Positions 38,201-46,656 of a stretch of 64,000 nucleotides of DNA are shown here, in pieces. A model generated the notes under the pieces. The model was not told the origin of the DNA and made no database searches. It saw only the letters and a list, made by a program, of their open reading frames with translations. A program made the position numbers and the translations under genes. The DNA comes from Calothrix membranacea FACHB-236 (GTDB lineage Bacteria > Cyanobacteriota > Cyanobacteriia > Cyanobacteriales > Nostocaceae): positions 1-64,000 of the forward strand of contig NZ_JACJPX010000033.1 in assembly GCF_014696315.1 (NCBI RefSeq), given 5' to 3'. Positions within the stretch are counted from its first letter, which is position 1. Each line of letters begins with the position of its first letter.

Positions 38201-38725
38201 TTATCTGCCCATATAACGACTAGCCATTTGGATAGCATCAGAAATATCGACATCGCCATCATTATCGGAATCCAGAAAACTGCTGAGTACTGGATTTCCC
38301 CCAGCTTGGAAACCTTGAGTATTAGCCCCAGATTGCAAGAAGTTCAGCACTACAGGCACAATTTGGGGTAGTAATTGTTGAATCATCCCAGCATCCAAGC
38401 CGGTGCGTTGAGCCGCAAATTCCGCTACTTGTTGCTGTAACGCAGGAGAAAATATGGAATTAACTGCTGCGGAATTAGGCGAAGTACCTGCAAATTCATT
38501 GACTACAGATTGCACCGCTTCACTACCTTCTGTAGCTTGCTTTTCTTGTAAAGCCGATCGCACTTGACCACCCACAACCGACAACAGCGATTGAATTGTA
38601 GAAGAGTCTGCACCAGTGCTATTACTCAATTGATCTACAGTGCTAATAATACTTCCCAATTGTCCTAAACTGGCTTGCTGATTAGGATTGGCAACAGCAC
38701 CAAGAATTTGATCAAAAAGTCCCAT
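38201..38725 (-). CDS. DUF937-like protein with a C-terminal EF-hand-type calcium loop
   Basis: This 174-residue protein begins MGLFDQILGAVANPNQQ and has the helical DUF937-like pattern (LGSIISTVDQL, VNSIFSPALQQQV, IQQLLPQIVPVVLNFL). Near the end, DSDNDGDVDISDA fits a DxDxDGxxDxxD calcium-binding loop, as in EF-hand/dockerin proteins. ATG 38725 was chosen because AGGAG lies about nine bases upstream; the frame to 38773 adds 16 residues without a ribosome site. The function is unknown; calcium binding is inferred from the motif. Confidence 0.82.
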   Translation of the reverse strand: MGLFDQILGAVANPNQQASLGQLGSIISTVDQLSNSTGADSSTIQSLLSVVGGQVRSALQEKQATEGSEAVQSVVNEFAGTSPNSAAVNSIFSPALQQQVAEFAAQRTGLDAGMIQQLLPQIVPVVLNFLQSGANTQGFQAGGNPVLSSFLDSDNDGDVDISDAIQMASRYMGR

Positions 38726-38899
38726 AAGTTTTTTTCTCCTTATGTTAGTCTCAAAATCAGTGGTTGATGGCACATCGTCTTCGATGAATCATCCCTACAA
38801 GCATCTTAGAAGAAAACTGCAGAGACATCAGTCGCTAGTTAAGAAGTGTGGGCCGTAACTACAACAGGAATTTATTAACGCACTCTTGAAACAAACACT

Positions 38900-39151
38900 A
38901 TGACCAGAGTAAATCTAGACTTACCCGAAGAAGTATTCTCAGCCCGTCGTCTAGCTCCAGATGATTTTGTGCGTGATATGCGCCTAGCAGCTGCTATCTA
39001 CTGGTATCAAAAAGGTGAAATTTCCCAGGAAAAAGCTGCCCAAATTGCAGGTTTAAACCGCCGCGACTTTCTTGCAGCCCTTGCTCGTGAGCCAGTAGAT
39101 GTATTTACTGTAGACTTTGATAATTTACAACAAGAATTAAACCGTGGCTGA
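38900..39151 (+). CDS. UPF0175 family protein, probable antitoxin-type regulator
   Basis: This 83-residue protein matches the UPF0175 pattern: an N-terminal strand (TRVNLDLPEEVF), then AAAIYWYQKGEISQEKAAQIAGLNRRDFLAAL, a helix-turn-helix-like part. UPF0175 proteins often pair with a PIN-type (DUF3368) toxin, but no toxin follows here. A GTG-initiated 46-codon frame overlaps its stop and leads straight into the histidine-kinase start, so the three could be co-translated. It may be an orphan antitoxin or regulator. Confidence 0.8.
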   Translation: MTRVNLDLPEEVFSARRLAPDDFVRDMRLAAAIYWYQKGEISQEKAAQIAGLNRRDFLAALAREPVDVFTVDFDNLQQELNRG

Positions 39152-39284
39152 ACGTCTTCAACCCCATCTTCAAAAATGCGATCGCACTTTGCTATTGTCG
39201 GTGTTTTCCGCAGGTATTTGGGCACTATATGGCCAGCCTTTGTTGCAATATGATGCCAGACTCTTGCTCAAATCATGTCCTTGA
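39144..39284 (+). CDS. Possible 46-residue linker ORF between UPF0175 and a histidine kinase
   Basis: A GTG at 39144 overlaps the UPF0175 stop and opens a frame (VAERLQPHLQKCDRTLLLSV ... LLLKSCP) that ends at 39284, ten bases into the kinase gene. It has a weakly hydrophobic centre and no known family. It may be a real coupled micro-ORF or a chance frame in the gap. Confidence 0.3.
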   Translation: MAERLQPHLQKCDRTLLLSVFSAGIWALYGQPLLQYDARLLLKSCP

Positions 39285-41557
39285 ACTCTGCCAATAAGCC
39301 CCTTCTGAAATCAAATAACCGGATACAACTCAACTTAATTCTCATTATTCCCTTTGTGCTGCAAATTTTTGCGGCTGTGGGATTAGTTGGGTATCTCTCA
39401 TTTAAAAATAGTCAAAAAGCTGTAAACAATCTGGCTGAACAGTTGATTGATAAAGCTGGTCAGCAGGTTGATGATCGCCTGGATATGTATCTGGCGTTAC
39501 CTATTCAATTAACCCAAATAAATGTAGATGCGATCGCTAACCGCGAATTAAATCTCAACGATCCCATAGCTAGCGGACATTATTTTTGGAGACAAGCCAA
39601 AGCTTTTCCTCATCTCAGCTATGTGGGCTATAGTTTAATCGATAAAAGAGAAGCTGGCGCAGGACGTTGGATTAAAGGAGTTGACTTAGTACTATATGAA
39701 AACTTGAGCAGCGGTAAAGCTTTCGACTACCTCGCTAACGCTCAAGGCGATCGCGCTAAACTTTTGCAAAGCTATGATTTCAATCCCTTAACCGAGCCTT
39801 GGTATAAAGATACCGTCACCGCAGGCAAGTTGACCTGGAGTAAGATTAAAGCGGCTGAAATTCGTAATTCACAATTTACTGAGGCTGGAAAAGCACTGCA
39901 AAGGCAGGATAATTCTTTAGATAATGGGCTTGATTATTACATTGCGGTTTCGGCTGCGGCTCCATTTTATGACAACAACCGCAAGTTACTGGGCGTTACA
40001 AGTATCGATTTGGCGCTAACTAGTATTAGCGATTTTCTGCGTCACCTCAAAGTTAGCCCAGCAGGTCAGGTGTTTATTATTGAGCGTAATGGTAAGTTGG
40101 TTGGTAGTTCTGGGAATTTTCCCATCTTGTATAAGGTAAATAACCAGGTAGAACGATACAGCGCCTTCGACATTCCCGATCGCCTAATTCGCACTGTAGC
40201 GCAAGGGTTGCAAAAGCGGTTTCATAGCCTGCAAGCAATCCAGAATCAGCAAAAGTTTAATATTGTTTTCAATGGCGAAAAACAGTTTCTTCAAATCAAG
40301 CCGTGGCGAGACAGATACGGTTTAGACTGGCTGGTGGTTGTGGCTGTACCCGAATCCGATTTTATGGCACAAATTCATGCCCACAATCGTACAACTATGC
40401 TGTTGTGTTTGGGGGCTTTGGTAATTGCCACAATTATTGCAATTTCTACTTCTAAGCGGATTGCTCAACCAATTTTACGACTAAGTCAAGCAGCGGAGGC
40501 GATCGCTAATGGCAAATTGGATCAAAATGTTGCATCCTCAAATGTCCGCGAATTAGATATTCTGGCTCGTGCTTTCAACTACATGGCGCAGCAATTGCAA
40601 GAATCATTTCAGGCTTTAGCACAAACCAATGAACAATTAGAACATCGGGTAGAGGAACGGACTGCGGATTTGACAAATACTCTCCAAGAACTGCAACAAA
40701 CCCAAGCGCGGATGATTCAATCCGAAAAAATGTCCAGCTTAGGACAAATGGTTGCAGGAGTTGCCCATGAAATCAATAATCCGGTTAATTTTATTCATGG
40801 TAACGTCGATTTTGTCCATGATTATACGGAGAGTCTTTTGGAGTTAGTGCAACTATACCAAAGCGAATATCCCAACCCCACATCAGCGATCGCAGAAAAA
40901 ATTAGCGATATAGATTTAGAATTTGTCAGCGAAGATTTGCTGAAGTTACTCACCTCCATGAAACTGGGGACTGAACGCATCCGCGAAATCGTCAAATCTC
41001 TGCGAAACTTCTCCCGCCTGGACGAAGCGGAAATCAAAGAAGTTGATATTCATGAAGGTATTGAAAGTACATTGTTAATTTTGCATCATCGCTTACAACC
41101 TGAAGCTGGCGCTGTGGCGATCGCAGTCATTCGAGATTATGCTACCTTACCGCTAGTCGAGTGTTATCCTGGGCAACTCAATCAAGTATTCATGAATATT
41201 CTGGCAAACGCCATCGATGCAATAGAAGAAGCCAACATTCACCGCACATCCCAGGAAATTCAAGCCAATCCTAGCCAAATTACCATCTCCACCGCAGTCA
41301 TCGATTCCGATTGGATTAAAATTGCGATCGCTGACAACGGCTTAGGGATGACAGAAACCGTCATTCAGCATATTTTTGACCCTTTCTTCACTACAAAACC
41401 TGTCGGTAAGGGAACAGGTATGGGGATGTCAATTAGCTATCAAATAATTACAGAAAAACATGGCGGTAAATTAGAGTGTTTTTCCACTCCTGGTAAGGGA
41501 ACAGAAATTTTAGTTCAGATTCCTATCCGCCAGATAAATTCTCAAATAAGTACTTAA
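39275..41557 (+). CDS. Membrane sensor histidine kinase: dCache-HAMP-HisKA-HATPase
   Basis: This 760-residue kinase has a first membrane helix (about residues 19-43), a large extracytoplasmic double-Cache-type sensor (about 60-345, with LTEPWYKDTVTAGKLTWS and LLGVTSIDLAL), a second helix (about 370-392), a HAMP domain (SKRIAQPILRLSQAAEAIANG), a coiled coil, and a HisKA core with His498 in AHEINNP. The HATPase keeps NILANAIDA, DNGLGM and GKGTGMGM. dCache domains bind small molecules such as amino acids or organic acids. The conserved kinase core is shared with 19838, 53117 and 60267. No response regulator is adjacent. Confidence 0.92.
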   Translation: MSLNSANKPLLKSNNRIQLNLILIIPFVLQIFAAVGLVGYLSFKNSQKAVNNLAEQLIDKAGQQVDDRLDMYLALPIQLTQINVDAIANRELNLNDPIASGHYFWRQAKAFPHLSYVGYSLIDKREAGAGRWIKGVDLVLYENLSSGKAFDYLANAQGDRAKLLQSYDFNPLTEPWYKDTVTAGKLTWSKIKAAEIRNSQFTEAGKALQRQDNSLDNGLDYYIAVSAAAPFYDNNRKLLGVTSIDLALTSISDFLRHLKVSPAGQVFIIERNGKLVGSSGNFPILYKVNNQVERYSAFDIPDRLIRTVAQGLQKRFHSLQAIQNQQKFNIVFNGEKQFLQIKPWRDRYGLDWLVVVAVPESDFMAQIHAHNRTTMLLCLGALVIATIIAISTSKRIAQPILRLSQAAEAIANGKLDQNVASSNVRELDILARAFNYMAQQLQESFQALAQTNEQLEHRVEERTADLTNTLQELQQTQARMIQSEKMSSLGQMVAGVAHEINNPVNFIHGNVDFVHDYTESLLELVQLYQSEYPNPTSAIAEKISDIDLEFVSEDLLKLLTSMKLGTERIREIVKSLRNFSRLDEAEIKEVDIHEGIESTLLILHHRLQPEAGAVAIAVIRDYATLPLVECYPGQLNQVFMNILANAIDAIEEANIHRTSQEIQANPSQITISTAVIDSDWIKIAIADNGLGMTETVIQHIFDPFFTTKPVGKGTGMGMSISYQIITEKHGGKLECFSTPGKGTEILVQIPIRQINSQIST

Positions 41558-41571
41558 AAGATTAAAGCTAA

Positions 41572-42579
41572 TTAGTAGCCCCACTTTGCTATGTATATTG
41601 AATCATAAGTTCTGTTACTACCGCAAATTCGGCATTTTAAAGTTGTTTGTGGTATGCCAGCAAACGCGTTCTTCTCTATATCAAAATCTTCGTTATGGCA
41701 CACATCGCATTGCAGACTATCAATTGGCCGAGTGTTTTCCCAGAGATTGACAGTCACACGAAGAATCTTAAGCCCAACCTCAACACATCTTGAAAAGTAG
41801 TTGCACCAGTCTCGGTAACGGTCATACTTGAATATCATTCCTGCCCATGTACCCTGAAATACGCCTCGATTAATTAATTGTGTTTCTGCCCCATGAATAC
41901 TACTATTTAAGTCTCCATAAAGGGCACTAATTTGATCTGCTAAATCTTCTGTAAGAAGGCTTTTAGAGAATAATATGCTGAGTACACCATTCTTTCCTCT
42001 TAAAGGGGGTACTCGATAATTACCTAATTTCCACGCCTGAAGATCAGATTGATTGGTGCAAAAGTACAATTCCATTATTACTTCTTCTAAAAAGCTTCTC
42101 AAAACTTGTAATGCTTGCTTATAGTACAGTTTAGATGCCAACAGAATTGAGCAATCAAGGTCAGATTGAGCTTCTAAGACATGAGCAAGACAAAAAAATG
42201 CACTCTCGGAAAGTACCTCGCTGATGGTACCATCCCATGCGATTGCATACTTTGCCATTAGCCCAAAGAAACTATCTTGTGAAAAATCTGGTATTGTTTC
42301 AGCTTGATTTTTAGCAGCAGGAGCAGGATTAACCTGTTTAGCTTGGTTCTCAAAATCACTGCAAATTGATTGATAACGTTTGATGCTTACATCGAAAAGA
42401 TGTTTCCCGTAGGACGAATAGTTAAATGTAGTAACTTGTCCAGCAGAGTCCATCATCGAACCTGCCTTGTCATACAAACACAATAAAAAACTTAACAGAT
42501 CAGTTTTATCTGACCAAGAGGATATGGGTTCGGATAAGAATGGAAGAATCTGTATACAATTTGCTGGAATGATTTCCAT
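41572..42579 (-). CDS. Hypothetical protein with a C-terminal zinc ribbon
   Basis: This 335-residue protein is mainly helical. A central part (ASKLYYKQALQVLRSFLEEVIMELYF and DLNSSIHGAETQLI) resembles the helical pattern of DUF5677-like or HEPN-like proteins, with an S-x-x-H element. The last 50 residues hold two CxxC pairs (CDVCHNEDF, CRICGSNRTY), a zinc ribbon. There is no signal or membrane segment. It is convergent with the dCache kinase gene, 14 bases apart. Function is unknown; some HEPN-like proteins are RNases in defence systems, but no partner is visible. Confidence 0.6.
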   Translation of the reverse strand: MEIIPANCIQILPFLSEPISSWSDKTDLLSFLLCLYDKAGSMMDSAGQVTTFNYSSYGKHLFDVSIKRYQSICSDFENQAKQVNPAPAAKNQAETIPDFSQDSFFGLMAKYAIAWDGTISEVLSESAFFCLAHVLEAQSDLDCSILLASKLYYKQALQVLRSFLEEVIMELYFCTNQSDLQAWKLGNYRVPPLRGKNGVLSILFSKSLLTEDLADQISALYGDLNSSIHGAETQLINRGVFQGTWAGMIFKYDRYRDWCNYFSRCVEVGLKILRVTVNLWENTRPIDSLQCDVCHNEDFDIEKNAFAGIPQTTLKCRICGSNRTYDSIYIAKWGY

Positions 42580-42640
42580 AAGTAGTTCATGTAGGATGTG
42601 TTAGCATAGCCTAGCGCATCAATGGGATCGCTAATATTGT

Positions 42641-43090
42641 TCATTGATCGCCGCTGATGATTTTCCAGCGTTCACGACTGAGAAAGAAACCATTACCGCT
42701 GGCGTTGGTACAAGTCAGCCCAGTTTGCTGCGATAAACAATTGAAATTTCCTTGTTTCCAGCTACTGCCGTAAGATAATTTGTAATTCGCCTCAAAGGTG
42801 TCACTAATACAGAGAATTTCTGGTTTGCCATACTCAGATAGTAAAAACCCTCCTCCCCAATCATATTCACAATAATGAGGATAAGGTTGAGGCGGTATAG
42901 GCTTGAGTCCACTGTTAATTTCGCAGCGTAAGGCATCTTTTTTTTCGCCTACGACTATGCACCGGATATTACCGCTAGGAGTTACAAAGCTTTCGGGAAC
43001 TGTTTGAGCATAACTAACAGAGGTAATTCCCATCATGACAAAAACTGACGATATCAAAATTTTCTGTGCTGGTAAAATTTTTAACCACAT
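42641..43090 (-). CDS. Secreted hypothetical protein, Cys-rich
   Basis: The 149-residue protein has a signal peptide (about residues 1-28, ending SVSYAQ). The mature part contains six Cys in a TPSGNIRCIV...LRCEI...HYCEYDW...ILCISD...NFNCL...LTCTN pattern, similar to DUF6636-type actinobacterial and cyanobacterial exported proteins. Disulfides are expected. The role is unknown. ATG 43090 has no strong ribosome site. Confidence 0.65.
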   Translation of the reverse strand: MWLKILPAQKILISSVFVMMGITSVSYAQTVPESFVTPSGNIRCIVVGEKKDALRCEINSGLKPIPPQPYPHYCEYDWGGGFLLSEYGKPEILCISDTFEANYKLSYGSSWKQGNFNCLSQQTGLTCTNASGNGFFLSRERWKIISGDQ

Positions 43091-43209
43091 AAAAAGATTT
43101 ATTTGATTACTGGGGGATTACTAATCTATACAGAAAATTTGAGGAACTTATGAACTTGATTCCTGCAATCAATGCCGAACTGCAAGTATCAAGCAACTAT
43201 TCTCAAATA

Positions 43210-43238
43210 AAATCCCCCAGTGGAGTGCTGAGGGATTT
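43210..43238. terminator. Weak hairpin downstream of the PhnD-like gene
   Basis: AAATCCC at 43210 pairs with GGGATTT ending at 43238, with further short pairing inside. It lies about 100 bases beyond the stop of the minus-strand gene at 43334, in a 243-base spacer otherwise empty. No T run follows, so the role is uncertain. Confidence 0.35.
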
Positions 43239-43333
43239 ACTCTGGAACGCGATTTGAGAACAATATACAATACAATTGTACTATATACGCACTAAAAAAT
43301 TATTAAGAAAATTCTATTGTGGTGTCATAATTT

Positions 43334-44134
43334 TCACAAAGACTCATAGCCTGCCTTAAGATCTGCATTGTAGATATCCGCGATCGCGTTATAATCTGCT
43401 AACTCCACTACCGCAAAGTGCTTGACTCCTACTAGTTGCATTGCTGTCTGTAGTTCAGCATCCGGCTCAAGCAAAGCTAACTGTATCTGCTCAATTAGAG
43501 ATTTCCCCAGATGCTGAGCTGCAACCAAAGGTGGCATCGGACAGGGGCCAAGTGCCTCGACTACGCGCAAGTACTGATATAACTCGGGAAAATCCTGTAA
43601 TTCTTGTTCTAGTACCACACTATCAATAGCAGCACAATCTACCTTTCCTAGTGCTACCCAGCGAATAGAATTCTGATGAGAACCTGATTGTATAGCTTGG
43701 CTAAAAAACTGTTGGGGATATCTTCCCTGTAACAAGCGATGACGCAGCAGATTATAGCCGCTGTTAGAACCTGGATCGTTGTAGCACACCGTTTTACCAG
43801 CTAAATCGTCAAATTTGATGACATCGCTATCAGCATTGACTATGACATCTGAAAAGTAAATCGGACGGTTGCGATAACGCAGTGCTTGCATCACTGGTGC
43901 AACCACAGGCTGCAACTGATCCAACACTATCTGAGAATAACGAATCAGAGGTAATCCACAAATAAAAGCTAGGTCTAGTTGGTCTTTTAAAATCAGAGGA
44001 TCTAATAAAGGGTCGCATTCACCCTGCTTTAATTGCGTTTCTGCTCCCAAAACCCTATCCAAATAAGCCAATACTGCTTCGTAGAAACCAAACCAATTAG
44101 GAGCTAAATAAGAAATAGCTTGTAATTTTTTCAA
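43334..44134 (-). CDS. PhnD-like periplasmic-binding-fold protein without signal peptide
   Basis: This 266-residue protein has the PhnD/SsuA-type binding-protein fold: LDLAFICGLPLIRYS, a hinge segment with NDPGSNSGYNLLRHRLL, and GKVDCAAIDSVVLE. Phosphonate or phosphate-like anions are usual ligands. It starts directly MKKLQAISYLAPNWFG, with no export signal, and no ABC permease or ATPase is nearby. The only start is a TTG at 44134, one base after the stop of the upstream membrane-protein gene, so it probably depends on translational coupling. It may be a membrane-tethered or cytoplasmic ligand sensor; inference. Confidence 0.8.
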   Translation of the reverse strand: MKKLQAISYLAPNWFGFYEAVLAYLDRVLGAETQLKQGECDPLLDPLILKDQLDLAFICGLPLIRYSQIVLDQLQPVVAPVMQALRYRNRPIYFSDVIVNADSDVIKFDDLAGKTVCYNDPGSNSGYNLLRHRLLQGRYPQQFFSQAIQSGSHQNSIRWVALGKVDCAAIDSVVLEQELQDFPELYQYLRVVEALGPCPMPPLVAAQHLGKSLIEQIQLALLEPDAELQTAMQLVGVKHFAVVELADYNAIADIYNADLKAGYESL

Positions 44135-44135
44135 C

Positions 44136-44435
44136 TTATTTACTAGTAGATTCTACTGTTTTGTTAGCAATGTTGAAACCTGAAAATAGCTTGCGGGAAT
44201 ACCAATGAAAACCCAAGAAAATCATACTCACCAAGGTCAGCAGCATCACGCTAAAAATCGTTCCGTATGCTTTACTATGCCACCACAATTTTTGTACTGC
44301 TGCACCAGCGATTCTCACAAGACTCCACAAGCTACCTTGATTGATATGCTGAGAAGCGTGAATTATGATTTCCTCGGACGTTGCTGTGTTTTGCTGTTCT
44401 AAGATGCCCAAGGGCTTGTTGCTCAACATTGCCAT
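44136..44435 (-). CDS. Small membrane protein coupled to a PhnD-like protein
   Basis: The 99-residue protein starts MAMLSNKPLGILEQQNTATSE and has one firm membrane helix (about 63-83, IFSVMLLTLVSMIFLGFHW) after an amphipathic segment. AGGAG lies eight bases upstream of ATG 44435, chosen over the TTG at 44465. Its stop is one base from the TTG start of the PhnD-like gene. It could anchor the binding protein or signal from it; no family is recognised. Confidence 0.7.
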   Translation of the reverse strand: MAMLSNKPLGILEQQNTATSEEIIIHASQHINQGSLWSLVRIAGAAVQKLWWHSKAYGTIFSVMLLTLVSMIFLGFHWYSRKLFSGFNIANKTVESTSK

Positions 44436-44645
44436 TTTGATAACTCCTCTAGAGCCTAAAATCAATCAGCTCTATAAAAACTACGGTAAGTCGATAGGAA
44501 TAAAGCATTTTATAAAAATATGCCATAGCTTGGTTGAAGAAGCAAGCTAGGCGTTAGCCATTGATGTTTGTAGTTGCAGAGGGAATGAGGCAGGGGGGCA
44601 GGGAGCAGGGAACAGGGGGAGAAATAGTTAATGACAAACACCAAA

Positions 44646-44701
44646 CACCAATTAGCAATTACCCAATGACAAATAACAAATGACAAATGACAAATGACAA
44701 A
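44646..44701. repeat. Heptanucleotide tandem repeat covering the KDPG aldolase start codon
   Basis: Seven-base units (CCAATTA, GCAATTA, CCCAATG, then TGACAAA, TAACAAA and three TGACAAA) run up to and across ATG 44694. The coding sequence begins inside the last TGACAAA unit. A G-rich tract with GCAGGGA units precedes it (44590-44620). Confidence 0.88.
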
Positions 44702-45356
44702 TAAAGCTTGGTTATCAAAATTGCGACAACACCGCGCGATCGCAGTTATTCGTGCGTCAAAGATGGAATTAGCAAAGCAAATGGCTTTGACAGCTGCATC
44801 TGGGGGAATGCAGCTGATTGAGATTACTTGGAATAGCGATCGCGCTGGGCAATTAATTAGCCAACTTCGTGCCGAATTACCAAACTGTACAATTGGTACT
44901 GGTACGCTATTTAACGTCCAGCAGTTACAACAAGCGATCGCCTGTGGTGCAGAGTTTCTATTTACACCCCATGTAGATATAGCAATGATTCAAGCTGCTG
45001 TGGAGCAAAATATACCAATCATTCCCGGTGCCTTGTCACCTACAGAAATTGTTACAGCCTGGAATCATGGTGCTAGTTGTGTAAAAGTTTTCCCAGTGGA
45101 TGTGGTAGGAGGGGCGAGTTATATTAAAAGTTTGCAAGGGCCTCTAGGAGAAATTCCTCTAATTCCTACTGGGGGAGTGACTTTAGACAACGCCAAAGAT
45201 TTTTTGCAAGCAGGAGCGATCGCTGTTGGTTTAAGTAGTCAATTATTTCCTCAGCATTTAGTTACACAAAATAATTGGGCAGTAATTTATCAGCAAGTGC
45301 AAAGTTTGATACAGCAATTAGGGTACTTTAGGGTAGAAGCAGATAATTTTCCCTAA
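44694..45356 (+). CDS. KDPG/KHG aldolase
   Basis: This 220-residue class I aldolase of the 2-keto-3-deoxy-6-phosphogluconate aldolase family has the catalytic Glu in LIEITWNS (Glu43) and the Schiff-base Lys in SCVKVFPVD (Lys131), with the GTGTLF and PLIPTGGVT segments. It makes or cleaves pyruvate and glyceraldehyde-3-phosphate in the Entner-Doudoroff route, or 4-hydroxy-2-oxoglutarate. ATG 44694 sits in a heptamer array and has no ribosome site. The frame continues upstream only to an in-frame stop within the array, so initiation may be inefficient or the natural start may have been reshaped by the repeats. Confidence 0.9.
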   Translation: MTNKAWLSKLRQHRAIAVIRASKMELAKQMALTAASGGMQLIEITWNSDRAGQLISQLRAELPNCTIGTGTLFNVQQLQQAIACGAEFLFTPHVDIAMIQAAVEQNIPIIPGALSPTEIVTAWNHGASCVKVFPVDVVGGASYIKSLQGPLGEIPLIPTGGVTLDNAKDFLQAGAIAVGLSSQLFPQHLVTQNNWAVIYQQVQSLIQQLGYFRVEADNFP

Positions 45357-45380
45357 ACACCATAGTTAAGTATATTTACG

Positions 45381-45893
45381 ATGAAAAATAAAAATCATCA
45401 TCGATGGATACACCGCTTACCCATATTTATGACTGGTGTAGCACTCAGTTTGATTGTGGCAAATCCTGGAATTTGTGAAGTTACCGCCAAAGCTAAAGAT
45501 GATACCGTTACCCAAACAATCGAGACACTAAAACAATCAGATCAACGCTGGATTCAAATTAATCTTTCTAAGCAACGGCTAATAGCTTGGGAAGGTAAAA
45601 CGCCTATTTATGCGATCGTGATTTCTACGGGTAAAAAGTCTACCCCTACTCGCATTGGCTCGTTTAAAATTCAGTCTAAACACAAATCTGCGAGGATGCG
45701 GGGTAGAAACTACGATGTTCCGGACGTACCCTATACCATGTATTACAAAGGTGGTTACGGAATACACGGTGCTTACTGGCATAATAAGTTTGGCACTCCA
45801 GTTAGCCACGGCTGTATAAATGTTGCACCAAATCATGCTAAGTGGTTATTTAATTGGGCATCAATAGGAACTTCTGTATTCATTCATAAATAA
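45381..45893 (+). CDS. Secreted L,D-transpeptidase (YkuD domain)
   Basis: The 170-residue protein has a signal segment (about 14-32) and a YkuD domain (about 55-170) with the catalytic [20 protein letters not shown] motif. L,D-transpeptidases form 3-3 peptidoglycan crosslinks or attach proteins to the wall. It starts 24 bases after the KDPG aldolase stop, perhaps by chance. A close paralogue lies at 46657. ATG 45381 has only a weak ribosome site. Confidence 0.92.
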   Translation: MKNKNHHRWIHRLPIFMTGVALSLIVANPGICEVTAKAKDDTVTQTIETLKQSDQRWIQINLSKQRLIAWEGKTPIYAIVISTGKKSTPTRIGSFKIQSKHKSARMRGRNYDVPDVPYTMYYKGGYGIHGAYWHNKFGTPVSHGCINVAPNHAKWLFNWASIGTSVFIHK

Positions 45894-45939
45894 CAAGCTT
45901 TATCCCTATTAAAAACCAGCCTCACAAAAATATGGTGAT

Positions 45940-45972
45940 GAGATTCCCATATCAAAATTCCCTGGGAATCTC
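45940..45972. terminator. Hairpin downstream of the first L,D-transpeptidase
   Basis: GAGATTCCC (45940-45948) pairs with GGGAATCTC (45964-45972) around a 15-base loop, 47 bases past the stop. No T run follows. It is a possible transcription or RNA-stability element. Confidence 0.45.
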
Positions 45973-46656
45973 TGGAATAAAGATAAATGGAATTGAAGTA
46001 AAATATAGAGGAAAAGACTCATAAAGTCATTCTCAAAGCACGATGAGAATTTCAAAAAATCTGTATTAAACCTTAAACTAGGCACGATTTCTCATTTTGG
46101 TAATAAGGTATCTAGCAGTGCCCATGCTGCAAAATAACTCGTGTTTAGAGGTGCTTAAAAAACTCTGGAAACATATACTACTTATTTTCATACTTTATCT
46201 GTTTATACTGCACAAACAGGCTTAATTTTTGCGGCAATAACCTTTGGACAGATTGCGGAATCCATTAATTAATAATTAATTAATTAATTAAATTTGGACT
46301 ACTCTGGGTTCTTCTGCACATCATCTGCATTTGAAAACAGCATTTGTCAATATGTAGCCAGCGAACAGATTTAATTAAGATTTTTCTATCCGTAGTCAAC
46401 TTATCTGCATGATATATCTATATATGAATTAATCTTAATATGATATATCAGCGATTAATTATTCGTAGAAAAATAAAATTCCCGACCGATGCAAAAAATT
46501 ATTAATCAGGGAATTGTCTTTTTAACCAATATTTAATCTTCTAATCTTTTTATAGAAAATCAGTATATCTCTGCCAAAAGAGCATTGTGCAAAAAATGGG
46601 GAAAGATTCAAGCTTAAAGAAGCAAAATTTAGCAAACGAACAGAAGGTGAGACTTT
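45973..46656. other. AT-rich spacer between the paralogous transpeptidase genes
   Basis: About 680 AT-rich bases. A TTAA-periodic run (AATTAATTAATTAATTAA, 46275-46291) is the only striking pattern. No gene is seen; the promoter of the second transpeptidase gene must be here. Confidence 0.5.
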
